Assembly (NCBI GenBank): GCA_023442465.1
Contig: JAEZZQ010000034.1
Location: 1-64,000 of the forward strand
Reading direction: 5' to 3'
Source of the DNA: Bacillota bacterium
GTDB taxonomy: Bacteria; Bacillota; Clostridia; Lachnospirales; Lachnospiraceae
DNA length: 64,000 nucleotides
Below the pieces are notes generated by a model. That model had not been told where the DNA came from. It worked only from the letters and a program-made list of their open reading frames with translations, and searched no databases. The first letter of the stretch is position 1, and each line of letters starts with the position of its first letter. Shown here piece after piece: positions 6,968-15,783 of the stretch. The position numbers were made by a program, and so were the translations under genes.

Positions 6968-8335
6968 GTAGATAGTGTCAAGATTTTTTCGCAAATTTTA
7001 TTTCTACCGTTTAGCAACCAGTAGTTAACCGGCTATGTCATCAGACAGCGGATCATCAGCCAGGTGATTGAGATGATCCATGTTCATATAGCATCGTGTC
7101 CCCCACACCGTTCCGGCTACATGACGCAGTCTGGCACATACAAGCATCAGGGCACTTTGTCCGTCCGGGAAAGCACCGATGGCTTTGGTCCTACGTTTGA
7201 TTTCCCGGTTTAGCCGCTCAATCGTATTGTTTGTCCGGATTCTGGTCCAGTGCTGAGTAGGAAAATCCATATAGGTTAGTGTTTCTTCGATTCCATCCTG
7301 AAGTTTTTTTGCTGCTTTTGAGAGCTTCATTTCTATGAGTTTTGCAGCGACCTGCTGCGCCTTTTCAAGAGCAGCCGCTTTGCTTTCCTGCCCATGAATC
7401 GCTTTGAGCATTATGGAAACCGCTTTCATTTTATTGCGTGGAATCACAGAAAAAATGTTTCGATAAAAATGTACCGTGCAACGCTGATAATGGGCATCTG
7501 GAAATACTTCCGGGATCGTTTCAAGCATTCCAAGACTTTTGTCACCGATGATGAGGCGAACGCCTGTAAGACCACGTTTTTTCAGCCATACAAAGAAAGA
7601 CCTCCAGCTCTCCTTATCCTCTTTCATGCCTTCGGCTGCACCAATGATCTCACGGCAGCCGTCCATGCTGACACCGATTGCCACAAGGATGGATACGTTC
7701 TGAATTTCACCGCCCCAACTGCGCTTGAGATATACCCCGTCCACGTAGACATAGGGATAAGTACCGGATAGAGGTCTTGAACGCCATGTTTCAATGTGTT
7801 CATAAGCTTTCTTGTTGAGGTTGCTGATGGTTCCCGGAGAAACCTTGGTTCCCCACAGTGCTTCTGTGATATCTTCTACACGGCGTACGGAAACACCCGC
7901 CAGATACATTTCGATCAAGGCCTCCTCCACAGAAGATTCCCTGCGGCGGTAACGTTCGATGATAGCAGTTTCAAAAGGAACCCCCTTAAGCTTTGGAACA
8001 TTAAGTTCCACTTCTCCGGAAGTGGTCTGGAAGTTCCGCTTATAATGGCCGGAACGGTAACCCTGCCGATTGGAAGAACGCTCATATTTCTGGGCGTTCA
8101 CAAGCTCATCAGCCTCTTTATCAAGCAGAGCATTCAATGTTTCTTCTACACTGCTACGGACAAGATTCTTTAAATCGTGCTTTATTAAGTCCTCATTCAA
8201 TTGTATAATGTTATCAGACATGGTAATAGCCTCCTTTGTGAGATTTTTGTGTGGTAACTTAATTCTACCAAACGGCTATAGACCATGTCTATTTTTATGA
8301 AATTAAAAGTGCGAAATTAATTATACGTTATCTAC
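6968..8335 (-). mobile_element. IS256-family insertion sequence
   Basis: The element consists of one transposase gene between imperfect inverted repeats. The left end (6968-7004) reads GTAGATAGTGTCAAG and continues with TTTTTTCGCAAATTTTATTTC. The complement of the right end (8335 back to 8299) reads GTAGATAACGTATAA and continues with TTAATTTCGCACTTTTAATTTC. The flanking 8-9 bases (TTTTACGG on the left, GGGTATTT on the right) do not form a clear target duplication. ACGGGTA does occur at both borders, but it overlaps the repeat ends. The length of about 1.37 kb is normal for the family. Confidence 0.8.
7025..8221 (-). CDS. IS256-family (mutator-type) transposase
   Basis: A 398-residue transposase of normal length. 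Visible DDE residues are Asp in YVDGVYLKRSW (near 160), Asp in IIGDKSLGMLE (near 227) and Glu in NTIERLNREIKRRT (near 340). The family CxxH box appears as QRCTVHFYRN. An AAGGAGG site precedes the ATG. The enzyme catalyses circle-mediated copy transposition of its own element. Nothing in the frame suggests decay, so the copy may be active. It lies between the tRNA fragment and the LacI-controlled operon, on the opposite strand to both. Confidence 0.92.
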   Translation of the reverse strand: MSDNIIQLNEDLIKHDLKNLVRSSVEETLNALLDKEADELVNAQKYERSSNRQGYRSGHYKRNFQTTSGEVELNVPKLKGVPFETAIIERYRRRESSVEEALIEMYLAGVSVRRVEDITEALWGTKVSPGTISNLNKKAYEHIETWRSRPLSGTYPYVYVDGVYLKRSWGGEIQNVSILVAIGVSMDGCREIIGAAEGMKEDKESWRSFFVWLKKRGLTGVRLIIGDKSLGMLETIPEVFPDAHYQRCTVHFYRNIFSVIPRNKMKAVSIMLKAIHGQESKAAALEKAQQVAAKLIEMKLSKAAKKLQDGIEETLTYMDFPTQHWTRIRTNNTIERLNREIKRRTKAIGAFPDGQSALMLVCARLRHVAGTVWGTRCYMNMDHLNHLADDPLSDDIAG

Positions 8336-8564
8336 GGGTATTTCATGCTTTTTCGGATGGATGGGTAAATTCATAGGCTAATTTGAAAAATTTATACCAT
8401 GAACATATTTGTGTCTATAGTATTTGTTATTTTAGATACAGATAGGTGTACCCGGAATGCAGAGAAAGAGAACCGGTTAAGGAAATTGGGCATTCACTGG
8501 CCCATATGGTATATTGAAAAATATCAGTTCTTATACAATGTATGGAATAATATATAAAAAAGTA
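8336..8564. other. Spacer between IS256 and the lacI-type promoter
   Basis: About 230 bases. A 52-codon frame runs from 8399 to 8557 (MNIFVSIVFVILDTDRC...), but it has no ribosome binding site and no recognisable homology, so I do not call it. Otherwise I see nothing. Confidence 0.4.
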
Positions 8565-8592
8565 TTGACATTAAAACATATTTTGATATAAT
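8565..8592 (+). promoter_or_regulatory. Sigma-A promoter P1 of the LacI-type regulator operon
   Basis: Perfect -35 TTGACA (8565-8570) and perfect -10 TATAAT (8587-8592) are separated by 16 bases. The first operator palindrome begins 16 bases after the -10 box, so repressor binding would block initiation or early elongation. Confidence 0.85.
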
Positions 8593-8607
8593 GTAATCAA
8601 TAAGTGA

Positions 8608-8623
8608 AGGGGAACGTTCCCCT
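8608..8623. promoter_or_regulatory. Operator O1, perfect 16-bp palindrome
   Basis: AGGGGAACGTTCCCCT is a perfect palindrome with the central CG typical of LacI/GalR-family operators. It lies just downstream of the P1 start site. The same core recurs at 8783-8800. Confidence 0.8.
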
Positions 8624-8711
8624 CATAAAAAACGGTCCCTATGATGTTAAGAAATATTAGGGGATTATTCTTTTAAAAAAGTTGCATAATGTTATCAATA
8701 AGCATTCCTGA

Positions 8712-8740
8712 TTGCTAAGAAGCAGATGATATGGTATAAT
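8712..8740 (+). promoter_or_regulatory. Possible second sigma-A promoter P2
   Basis: TTGCTA (8712-8717) and TATAAT (8735-8740) are 17 bases apart, followed 42 bases later by operator O2. This would give a second repressible start site closer to the regulator gene. Confidence 0.55.
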
Positions 8741-8782
8741 AATTTTAAAGAAGAATAAAAGCTTCTTTTTTATTTCCGCTTG

Positions 8783-8800
8783 AAGGGGAACGTTCCCCTT
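8783..8800. promoter_or_regulatory. Operator O2, perfect 18-bp palindrome
   Basis: AAGGGGAACGTTCCCCTT extends the O1 core by one base pair on each side. The two operators are 175 bp apart centre to centre, which allows looping by a tetrameric repressor or separate control of P1 and P2. Confidence 0.8.
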
Positions 8801-8874
8801 TCAAAATTCAAATCTTCTGAATAAGCAAATAAAACAAAAAACAGCAGAATCAGAAATGTAAAAGGAGAAAACAT

Positions 8875-9876
8875 ATGGCGACAATTATTGATGTAGCAAA
8901 ACTGGCAGGAGTTTCCAAAACAACCGTATCAAGGTATTTAAATGCGCAGGACAGCGGGCATATGTCTGCTGAAACGAAAGAACGTATTAAGAAAGCGATC
9001 AAAGAACTGAATTATTCACCGAATAATGTAGCAAGAAGCTTGAAGGGGAAGGCGACAAAGGTTATTGGACTAGTGGTGAACGACCTGACAAACCCGTTTT
9101 TTCTTCATATGGTACAAGGAATAGAAGCAGAACTGAGGGATTCGGAATATAACATTTTAATGTGTGATTCCAATCTGGATATAAATAAGGAGATCGAATG
9201 TCTTAAGATGCTGGAGCAGAGAAGGATCGACGGAATCCTTATAGTAGGTGTGAATCTTCCGGTACAGCATCTGATGGACATCAATATTCAGGTTCCAATC
9301 GTGCTTCTTGAAAGAGATTCCGGTGATAGTAAGTTTGATTCCGTGAAGATTGATAATTACTACGGAGCCTATGCTGCAGTCGAATATCTGGTGGAAAAGG
9401 GATACAAAAAGATTGCTCATATCAGAGGTATTCAGGCATCTATGATGGCAGTGAAAAGAAAAGAAGCTTATGAGGATTGTCTGAAAGCACATGGATTCGA
9501 ATGTAAAGAGGAATATGAAGCAGATGGTTATTATCAGTTGGAAGGCGGCTATTCCGCAATGGAGAAGCTGATGAATCTGTCGGACCGCCCGGATGCAGTT
9601 TTTTGCGCAAATGATATGTCGGCAATCGGAGCGCTGCGCTATCTTATAGAACATGATTATAAAGTGCCGGAAGATATGGCACTGGTAGGATACGATGATA
9701 TTACGGTTGCCCCACTTGTAACACCTCCGCTGACGACGGTAAGACAGCCTGTTATGGAATTAGCCAAAATTGCTACTCAGGTATTGCTGGAAAGAATGAG
9801 TATGAAGGATGAAACAGATTATGTCCCCCGTTCCATTGTACTTAACTCCGAGCTGGTGATACGAAAATCAACATGA
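8875..9876 (+). CDS. LacI/GalR-family transcriptional repressor
   Basis: A 333-residue regulator. The N-terminal helix-turn-helix and hinge (IIDVAKLAGVSKTTVSRYLN through NNVARSLKGKAT) are classical. Residues 60-333 form a periplasmic-binding-protein-like sensor domain, with VIGLVVNDLTNPFF at its start and PDAVFCANDMSAIGAL later. AAAGGAG precedes the ATG. Two palindromic operators with a central CG lie upstream, so autoregulation and control of the downstream sugar operon are likely. The inducer is unknown. The ribose-type transporter downstream suggests a sugar, but the neighbouring M28 hydrolase argues for an unusual ligand. The gene begins an apparently continuous operon reaching 15758. Confidence 0.9.
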   Translation: MATIIDVAKLAGVSKTTVSRYLNAQDSGHMSAETKERIKKAIKELNYSPNNVARSLKGKATKVIGLVVNDLTNPFFLHMVQGIEAELRDSEYNILMCDSNLDINKEIECLKMLEQRRIDGILIVGVNLPVQHLMDINIQVPIVLLERDSGDSKFDSVKIDNYYGAYAAVEYLVEKGYKKIAHIRGIQASMMAVKRKEAYEDCLKAHGFECKEEYEADGYYQLEGGYSAMEKLMNLSDRPDAVFCANDMSAIGALRYLIEHDYKVPEDMALVGYDDITVAPLVTPPLTTVRQPVMELAKIATQVLLERMSMKDETDYVPRSIVLNSELVIRKST

Positions 9877-9903
9877 TCTAAATAAAGTTAACAGGAGGAT
9901 TAA

Positions 9904-11049
9904 ATGGAGGTAGCAGAAACCTGCATAGAGATGCAGAAAAACTGGAAACAGATTATTGATTATGGCCCCAGGCCATTTGGATCTGATTCGGTAAAAGAAT
10001 GCAGTCGGTATTTACATAGTGAAATGAAAAAAATCACACCTTCTGCATTTGTTGAAAGCTACGATTTTCCTGCATGGAAACCAGGAAGTTGGGATTTGCA
10101 CATAGTAAGTCCACAAAAAAGGAAACTGGATTCTTACCTTTTTCTGGGAAGCGGCGCTTCTAAAGGCTTTGAAGGAAAAGTGATTTTTGCAGGACACAAT
10201 CGAATTTGGAACATGTATGTATGGAACCGCTATGCGGTAGTGGACGAAAAGGACCAGATAACTGCATACATTACTGTTCGGGGAAACGGGGAAGCAATAC
10301 CGCAGATGTTGTTTACCGGAGAAAGCGAAATACCGCATTTTATAGTAGGCTGTGAAGAAGCGGATTTCTTTGCAGAGGCTGCAGACAATAATGTTATTGT
10401 AAGGGGCTATGCCGAAACGGAAAAGTTGCCGGAAGCACAATGTCATAACATAGTAGGACTTCTGGGTGACAATAAGAAGAAAATGGTCATCTGTGCGCAT
10501 TATGATACGGTTTATAATACGCCCGGTGCATATGATAATTCATCGGGGGCCGCAGTTCTTTTGGAAATTGGAAGAAGACTTACAAGAGATTATGAGCTGA
10601 ATATGCAGATAGAGCTGTTACTGACCGATGGTGAGGAGTACAATCTGGTAGGTTCCAGACAACGGTATAAGAAATGCAGCGACGATGAGATTTCAATGGT
10701 TTTGTGCATTGACGGTGTGGGTAGAGATGATGTTCTGGAGGTATGGAGCGGCCCGGAACCTTTTGAAAGAGAAATAAGGCAGATTTTTACAAAAAGTAGA
10801 AAAAATCTCACTACTATATATAAATGTCCGCCGCCGCCCGGAAGCGATCAAGAGCCGTATTACTCGGCAGGGATACCGGCATGTATGCTCACTTTTAATG
10901 ATCAGGGGATTTTACATTCACCAAAGGATATCTATGAAGAAAGTAAATTAAAAAACATGTATGTGATGACAGACATTTCACTGGAGCTTTTGGAACAGTT
11001 GAATGTAATTAAAAAAATCACCCCAAATCTAAAGGAGGAAGAAGTATGA
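9904..11049 (+). CDS. M28-family metallopeptidase-like hydrolase, cytoplasmic
   Basis: A 381-residue protein whose C-terminal half has the co-catalytic zinc site of M28 aminopeptidases: His/Asp in CAHYDTVYN, Asp in GAYDNSSGAA, Glu-Glu in TDGEEYNLVGS, Asp in CIDGVGRD and His in ILHSPKD. All ligands are present, so it should be active. The N-terminal part (about residues 1-190) matches the M28 layout with an inserted lid or PA-like domain. There is no signal peptide, so it works inside the cell. GGAGG lies upstream of ATG 9904. It sits between the repressor and the transporter genes and overlaps the binding-protein start by four bases. The imported compound probably contains an amide or peptide-like bond that this enzyme cleaves; that is inference. 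Confidence 0.75.
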   Translation: MEVAETCIEMQKNWKQIIDYGPRPFGSDSVKECSRYLHSEMKKITPSAFVESYDFPAWKPGSWDLHIVSPQKRKLDSYLFLGSGASKGFEGKVIFAGHNRIWNMYVWNRYAVVDEKDQITAYITVRGNGEAIPQMLFTGESEIPHFIVGCEEADFFAEAADNNVIVRGYAETEKLPEAQCHNIVGLLGDNKKKMVICAHYDTVYNTPGAYDNSSGAAVLLEIGRRLTRDYELNMQIELLLTDGEEYNLVGSRQRYKKCSDDEISMVLCIDGVGRDDVLEVWSGPEPFEREIRQIFTKSRKNLTTIYKCPPPPGSDQEPYYSAGIPACMLTFNDQGILHSPKDIYEESKLKNMYVMTDISLELLEQLNVIKKITPNLKEEEV

Positions 11050-12059
11050 AAAAGGCAGTGGCAGTAGTGGCAGCAGTAATTACGATGACAATGTTGATTA
11101 CCGGATGTGGAGGACAGGCAGCAGAAACAAGGGAATCGGAGGCGCAGACAGGTACGGAGGCAGAAGCGGAAACGGCGAAAGCTACCGAGGCGTCAGATAC
11201 GGACAAAAAGGTGATAGGAGTAACCCTTATGACGCTGCAATATGAATTTTTTCAGGACATGAAAGCGGGAATCGAAGCGGCTGCCGGAAACGATTATGAT
11301 ATTGTGTTCAATGATCCGGCTTTGGACTTGCAGAGCCAGATAGATGCAATTGAAAATTTCTGTGCTCAGGGTGTGGATGCGATTATTTTGAACGCAGTAG
11401 ACCCTGCAGGAATCGTAACTGCATTAGAGACGGCGGAAGAAAAAAATATCCCGGTAATTACCGTGGATATGAAACCGAGCGATGGTAAATATGAGACATA
11501 TATAGGCTCTGACAACTATCTGGGTGGTGAGCTGGCAGCAAGATGGGCGGCAAAGGAACTAATTGCGGGCAAAGAGAATGCAAAAATAGTAGTGCTCACC
11601 AATCCTCTTTCTTCTTCTGCAATTGAACGAGCGGATGGTTTCAAAAATACAATCAAAGAATTGATGCCGGAAGCAGAGATTGTGGCGGAGCAGGGAGCAG
11701 ATACAAGAGAAGCATTTATGAGTACGATGGAAGATCTTTTAACAGCTAATAAAGAAATAGATTTAGTTTTTGCTTATAGCGCTCAGGGTGGGCTTGGTGC
11801 ATATGATGCGATCCAGGCAGCAGGCAGAGAGGATTCGGTAGCAGTAATTGGTTTTGATGCAAGTGAAGAGGAACAGACTGCAATAGCAGAAAATGGTTCT
11901 TATAAAGGAAGCATTATCCAGTTTCCGGATAAGTTGGGTGAAACATGTGTGGACAGCGTAATTCGTGTATTGAATGGAGAAACGTTGGATGCAGAAATAG
12001 GAGTAGAGGTAGGTATTTATACAGCAGATGGAATTTTATATCTGAAAGATTTACAGTAA
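11046..12059 (+). CDS. Sugar ABC transporter substrate-binding lipoprotein (RbsB-like)
   Basis: A 337-residue lipoprotein. The lipobox LITGC puts the lipidated Cys at residue 21, followed by an Ala/Glu/Thr-rich linker to about residue 52. The mature part is a type I periplasmic-binding fold of the ribose/galactose class (VIGVTLMTLQYEFFQDMKAG, then AIILNAVDPAGIV, then VIGFDASEEEQ). It would capture the solute outside the membrane and deliver it to the RbsC-like permease encoded three genes later. AAAGGAGG lies before the ATG. The gene overlaps the M28 gene by four bases. The substrate cannot be told from the sequence. Confidence 0.88.
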   Translation: MKKAVAVVAAVITMTMLITGCGGQAAETRESEAQTGTEAEAETAKATEASDTDKKVIGVTLMTLQYEFFQDMKAGIEAAAGNDYDIVFNDPALDLQSQIDAIENFCAQGVDAIILNAVDPAGIVTALETAEEKNIPVITVDMKPSDGKYETYIGSDNYLGGELAARWAAKELIAGKENAKIVVLTNPLSSSAIERADGFKNTIKELMPEAEIVAEQGADTREAFMSTMEDLLTANKEIDLVFAYSAQGGLGAYDAIQAAGREDSVAVIGFDASEEEQTAIAENGSYKGSIIQFPDKLGETCVDSVIRVLNGETLDAEIGVEVGIYTADGILYLKDLQ

Positions 12060-12096
12060 GTATAAGGCTTCTGATAAAGAAAATGGAGAAAATAGT

Positions 12097-12495
12097 ATGA
12101 AAAAAGTAGGGTTATTGCACGGGGAATTATCAAAAGTAATTGCAGAACTGGCACATGAAGATATTATTCTTATCGGCGATGCCGGAATGCCTGTGCCTCA
12201 AGGTACGAAATTTATTGATTTGGCAATCGTAAACGGAGTGCCATCCTTTATTGATGTGTTAAATGCGGTTATGAGTGAGATGCTTATTGCGAAAGGCATA
12301 ATAGATGAAGAACAGGCCGAGGTAAGCCCTCAGATGGGGAAGAAAATAAGAGAAACGGTAGGAGATGCCTTTCCTCTGGAAATCATGCCTCATGCAGAGG
12401 TAAAGAAATTATCCGGACGGGCGAAAGCGGTAATACGGACAGGAGAGTTCACACCGTACTCTAATATTATTTTAGAAGCAGGCTGTTTATTTTAA
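12097..12495 (+). CDS. rbsD: D-ribose pyranase-like protein RbsD
   Basis: A 132-residue protein of normal RbsD length. MKKVGLLHGELSKVIAELAH contains the conserved His of the pyranase active site, and IIIGDAGMPVP-like and SGRAKAVIRTGEFTPYSNII segments match the family. RbsD/FucU enzymes interconvert the pyranose and furanose (or anomeric) forms of an imported sugar, acting as decamers in the cytoplasm. It lies between the binding protein and the ATPase genes, a common place in rbs-type operons. No ribokinase gene accompanies it, so the sugar may not be ribose, or its kinase is encoded elsewhere. Confidence 0.85.
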   Translation: MKKVGLLHGELSKVIAELAHEDIILIGDAGMPVPQGTKFIDLAIVNGVPSFIDVLNAVMSEMLIAKGIIDEEQAEVSPQMGKKIRETVGDAFPLEIMPHAEVKKLSGRAKAVIRTGEFTPYSNIILEAGCLF

Positions 12496-12514
12496 ATAAA
12501 AGGGTGGTGAGCAA

Positions 12515-14005
12515 GTGGCAAATGAGTATATTTTGGAGTTTCAGGGTATCTGCAAAGCCTTTTCCGGTGTTAAGGCCTTAGACGATATTAGTTTTAAAAT
12601 AAATAAAGCAGAGATTCATGCCTTGATGGGAGAAAACGGGGCTGGAAAATCGACACTTATGAAGATTTTATCCGGGGCTTACACAAAAGATGCGGGAGAA
12701 ATTCTGTTCAATGGAGAAGTGGTACAGATTCGAAATACGGTAGACTCGGAAAAAATGGGAATAGCAATTATATATCAGGAGCTAAACCTGATTCCCGATC
12801 TTTCGGTGGCAGAGAATATATTTCTAGGAAGATATCCGAAGAAAAGCGGTTTTTTAGACTGGAAAACAATGAATAAAAATGCGGCTGCCATACTTGAAAT
12901 GATGGATGTGCAGATTGATACGAGGGCAGCCGTTTCTTCTCTTAGTGTGGCACAGCAGCAGATGGTGGAAATAGCAAAAGCCATTTCACTTAATTCCAAT
13001 GTATTGATAATGGATGAGCCTACGTCAACGCTTACCGACGGAGAAACAAGGAAATTATTTCAGGTCATCAGCAATCTGAAAAGGCGTGGAATTACGATGG
13101 TTTATATTAGTCATCGGATGGAAGAAATATTTGAAATATGCGATTCTTTTACGGTTATGAGAGACGGTGCCTATATTACTACCGGGAAAATAAGTGATGT
13201 AACAGTTGAGGATTTGATTGAATATATGGTTGGTCGGTCTTTATCCCAGGTTTTTCCCCAAAAAAAGAATAAGCCGGGAGATATCGTACTAGAAGCGGAG
13301 CATATCAGTAACGGAGCAGAAGTAAAGGATGTTTCCTTTACTTTAAGAAAGGGAGAAATATTGGGATTTGCCGGACTGGTAGGAGCCGGAAGAACGGAAA
13401 CGCTGAAAGCTATCTTCGGCGCGGACAAGAAAGCCAAAGGAAAAATAAAGATAAACGGGAAAAATATGATGATTCGCTCGCCCCGGGATGCCATACGGTG
13501 TGGGATTGGTTTTGTACCGGAGGATAGAAAACGGGAAGGGCTTATCACCGAACTGTCGGTTCTTGACAATATTGTAATGGCAAAGCCGGAAAATGCAATG
13601 ATCAAGGGATTTTTTTCTTTGAAAAAAGCAAAGGGTATTTGCGGGGAATATATAAAAAGTCTGCTTATAAAGACCCCGTCTGAGAAACAATATGCTAAGT
13701 TCTTAAGCGGAGGAAACCAGCAGAAGGTAGTATTGGCAAAGTGGCTGAACTGTGCTCCGGATATTATCGTTTTGGATGAGCCCACAAGAGGTATTGATAT
13801 TAATGCTAAAATGGAAATTTATAATATTGTGGTGAGGCTGGCAGAGGAAGGGAAATCTATTATTTTAGTTTCTTCCGAAATGCCCGAAATTATCGGTTTA
13901 TGTGACAGGGTGAATGTTATGTGTGAAGGAAAAGTAACAGGTGTTCTCGAAAAAGAGGAACTTACACAACAGAAAATTATGCTTTTGGCAGCAGGAGGCA
14001 AATAA
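12515..14005 (+). CDS. rbsA: Sugar ABC transporter ATPase with two nucleotide-binding domains (RbsA-like)
   Basis: A 496-residue tandem ATPase. Domain 1 has Walker A GENGAGKST, signature LSVAQQQMVEIAKA and Walker B VLIMDEPT. Domain 2 has a non-canonical Walker A (GLVGAGRTE), signature LSGGNQQKVVLAKW and Walker B IIVLDEPTRGID. An intact first site and a degenerate second P-loop are normal for RbsA/MglA proteins. It powers import through the permease encoded next. The start is GTG 12515 behind AGGGTGGTG. It ends one base before the GTG of the permease gene, so the two are translationally coupled. Confidence 0.92.
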   Translation: MANEYILEFQGICKAFSGVKALDDISFKINKAEIHALMGENGAGKSTLMKILSGAYTKDAGEILFNGEVVQIRNTVDSEKMGIAIIYQELNLIPDLSVAENIFLGRYPKKSGFLDWKTMNKNAAAILEMMDVQIDTRAAVSSLSVAQQQMVEIAKAISLNSNVLIMDEPTSTLTDGETRKLFQVISNLKRRGITMVYISHRMEEIFEICDSFTVMRDGAYITTGKISDVTVEDLIEYMVGRSLSQVFPQKKNKPGDIVLEAEHISNGAEVKDVSFTLRKGEILGFAGLVGAGRTETLKAIFGADKKAKGKIKINGKNMMIRSPRDAIRCGIGFVPEDRKREGLITELSVLDNIVMAKPENAMIKGFFSLKKAKGICGEYIKSLLIKTPSEKQYAKFLSGGNQQKVVLAKWLNCAPDIIVLDEPTRGIDINAKMEIYNIVVRLAEEGKSIILVSSEMPEIIGLCDRVNVMCEGKVTGVLEKEELTQQKIMLLAAGGK

Positions 14006-14006
14006 A

Positions 14007-14951
14007 GTGCAAAAGGAAAAGAGTTCAAAACTAAATATAAACTGGAATGACATGGGAATCTTTATTATTCTTGCTTTGCTTATAGTAATTCTTTCTGTTA
14101 TCAGACCTGTTTTTTTGTCAACAGACAATATAATTAATGTTATTCGCCAGGTTACTATGGTGGCAATTATAGGTATCGGCATGTCATTTGTATTAATATC
14201 CGGTGAAATTGATTTGAGTGTAGGCTCCATTTGTGCTTTATCGGGTATTATAGTTACTCTGTGCCTGCGTGAAGGAATGAATTTGTTTGTATCGATAGTA
14301 CTGGCATTAGGAACTGCGGCTCTGTGCGGAGTAATAAATGGTTCTATACATGTGTTTGCGAAGATACCCTCCTTTATCGTTACGATGGGCATGTTGAATA
14401 TAGCGAGAGGAATTGTGCTCGTTATTACAAATTCTTATTCTATTACAGGGCTTCCGAGCAGCTTTAAGGTAATCGGGAGAGGATATTTGGGTCCGATACC
14501 GGTACCGGTTATTATTATGGCAGTGTGTTATGTGATTGGTTTTATTGTACTTAAATATACGAAGTTCGGCAGGAGTGCATATTCTATCGGAGGTAATATC
14601 GATGCGGCGAAGTTATCGGGTATTCCTGTGGCGAAGAACAAAATATTAATATATATCATATGTGGAGTTACAGCGGGTATCGCGGGAATTATTTTATCTT
14701 CAAGAATGTTTTCGGGCCAGCCAAGTGCGGGAAGTGGTCTGGAACTAGATGCCATAGCTGCTTGTGTGATCGGCGGAACCAGTACGACCGGAGGAAAGGG
14801 AAGGCTTTGGGGCACTTTTCTGGGGGCACTTATTATGGGAATCATTACAAATGGAATGAATTTAATGAACATTTCCACGAACTGGCAGCTTATTGTGCAG
14901 GGATTGATTATTATTATTGCGGTTGGTTTAGATAGGATCAAGGAAAGTTAA
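14007..14951 (+). CDS. rbsC: Sugar ABC transporter permease (RbsC-like)
   Basis: A 314-residue permease with eight to ten predicted membrane segments. Typical RbsC motifs include GMSFVLISGEIDLSVGSI, IPSFIVTMGMLNIARG and IAACVIGGTSTTGGKG. I place the start at GTG 14007, eight bases after GGAGG; an in-frame ATG at 13941 lies inside the rbsA-like gene and would add an unlikely 22-residue hydrophilic extension. It forms the membrane channel with the RbsA-like ATPase. Only one permease gene is present, so it probably acts as a homodimer. Confidence 0.9.
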   Translation: MQKEKSSKLNINWNDMGIFIILALLIVILSVIRPVFLSTDNIINVIRQVTMVAIIGIGMSFVLISGEIDLSVGSICALSGIIVTLCLREGMNLFVSIVLALGTAALCGVINGSIHVFAKIPSFIVTMGMLNIARGIVLVITNSYSITGLPSSFKVIGRGYLGPIPVPVIIMAVCYVIGFIVLKYTKFGRSAYSIGGNIDAAKLSGIPVAKNKILIYIICGVTAGIAGIILSSRMFSGQPSAGSGLELDAIAACVIGGTSTTGGKGRLWGTFLGALIMGIITNGMNLMNISTNWQLIVQGLIIIIAVGLDRIKES

Positions 14952-15005
14952 TATATGGCAGTTGTATTGTGCCGAAAGCTTAAACGTGTTGGAAGGAGAA
15001 GTTGT

Positions 15006-15758
15006 ATGGACAAGATTAAAGTACTTTTTGCGGGAGAATCATGGTTTTTTACGACAATAGAAACAAAAGGATTTGATCAGTTTACCATTGGAGGATATGA
15101 GACGGAAATAGGCAGGATTAGGGCGTTTATGGAGGGCTATGCGGAAATTGCCCATATACCTTCACATCAGGTGCTGCAAGATTTTCCTACTGACGTGGAG
15201 GAACTTAAGAAATATGATGTGGTGATTATCAGTGATGTGGGAGCGAATACTTTTTTGCTGCATCCTGACACCTTTTTCAGGAGTAAAACAACTCCTAATC
15301 GTCTTCAGGCAATTGCAGACTATGTAAAGCAAGGAGGAGCTTTTGGAATGATGGGCGGCTATATGACCTTTATGGGGTTTGAAGGAAAAGGTAAGTGGAA
15401 GGGAACGCTTATTGAAGAAATACTGCCGGTTACTATGATGCAGGGTGATGATAGAGAGGAACATCCGGAGGGTATTAGAATCACTATTGAGAATGAGGAA
15501 CATCCGGTTTTGAATGGATTACCGAAGGAATGGCTTCCGCTCCTTGGTTACAATAAACTGTTTGCAAAAGAGGATGCCGATGTTGTAGTATCTTATAAAG
15601 GTGATCCGATTCTGTCTCTCGCGGAATGCGGAGAAGGAAGGACATTTGCATGGGCTAGTGACTGTGCACCTCATTGGATGCCGGCGGAATTCTGTGAATC
15701 GGATTGTAATAAAAAATTATGGGAGAATATTTTAAACTGGGCAACAAAGAGAAATTAG
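15006..15758 (+). CDS. Glutamine-amidotransferase-like protein (GATase1-like, PF07090 type)
   Basis: A 250-residue protein of the class I amidotransferase-like superfamily. KVLFAGESWFFTTIETKGFD at the start, KYDVVIISDVGANTFLLHPD, then QGGAFGMMGGYMTFMGFEGK and FAWASDCAPHW near the end match PF07090/COG5426-type proteins. Gly-Gly occupies the place where true glutamine amidotransferases carry the nucleophilic Cys (MMGGYMTF), so glutaminase activity is doubtful. The start at ATG 15006 has a GGAAGGAG site; the ATG at 14955 has none. It is the last gene of the sugar operon and is followed by a strong terminator. Members often sit with sugar transporters and hydrolases; the reaction is unknown. Confidence 0.7.
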   Translation: MDKIKVLFAGESWFFTTIETKGFDQFTIGGYETEIGRIRAFMEGYAEIAHIPSHQVLQDFPTDVEELKKYDVVIISDVGANTFLLHPDTFFRSKTTPNRLQAIADYVKQGGAFGMMGGYMTFMGFEGKGKWKGTLIEEILPVTMMQGDDREEHPEGIRITIENEEHPVLNGLPKEWLPLLGYNKLFAKEDADVVVSYKGDPILSLAECGEGRTFAWASDCAPHWMPAEFCESDCNKKLWENILNWATKRN

Positions 15759-15783
15759 GGCGGCGCAACGAGAGGCGGTTTCC

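Noticed and set aside
8399..8557. 52-codon open frame (MNIFVSIVFVILDTDRC...) between IS256 and the LacI-type promoter
   Set aside because: No ribosome binding site, no recognisable family, and it runs up to the -35 box of the P1 promoter. Probably a chance frame.
13941..14006. ATG 13941 as start of the RbsC-like permease
   Set aside because: It lies inside the RbsA-like gene, adds 22 hydrophilic residues and has no ribosome binding site. GTG 14007 has GGAGG at ideal spacing.
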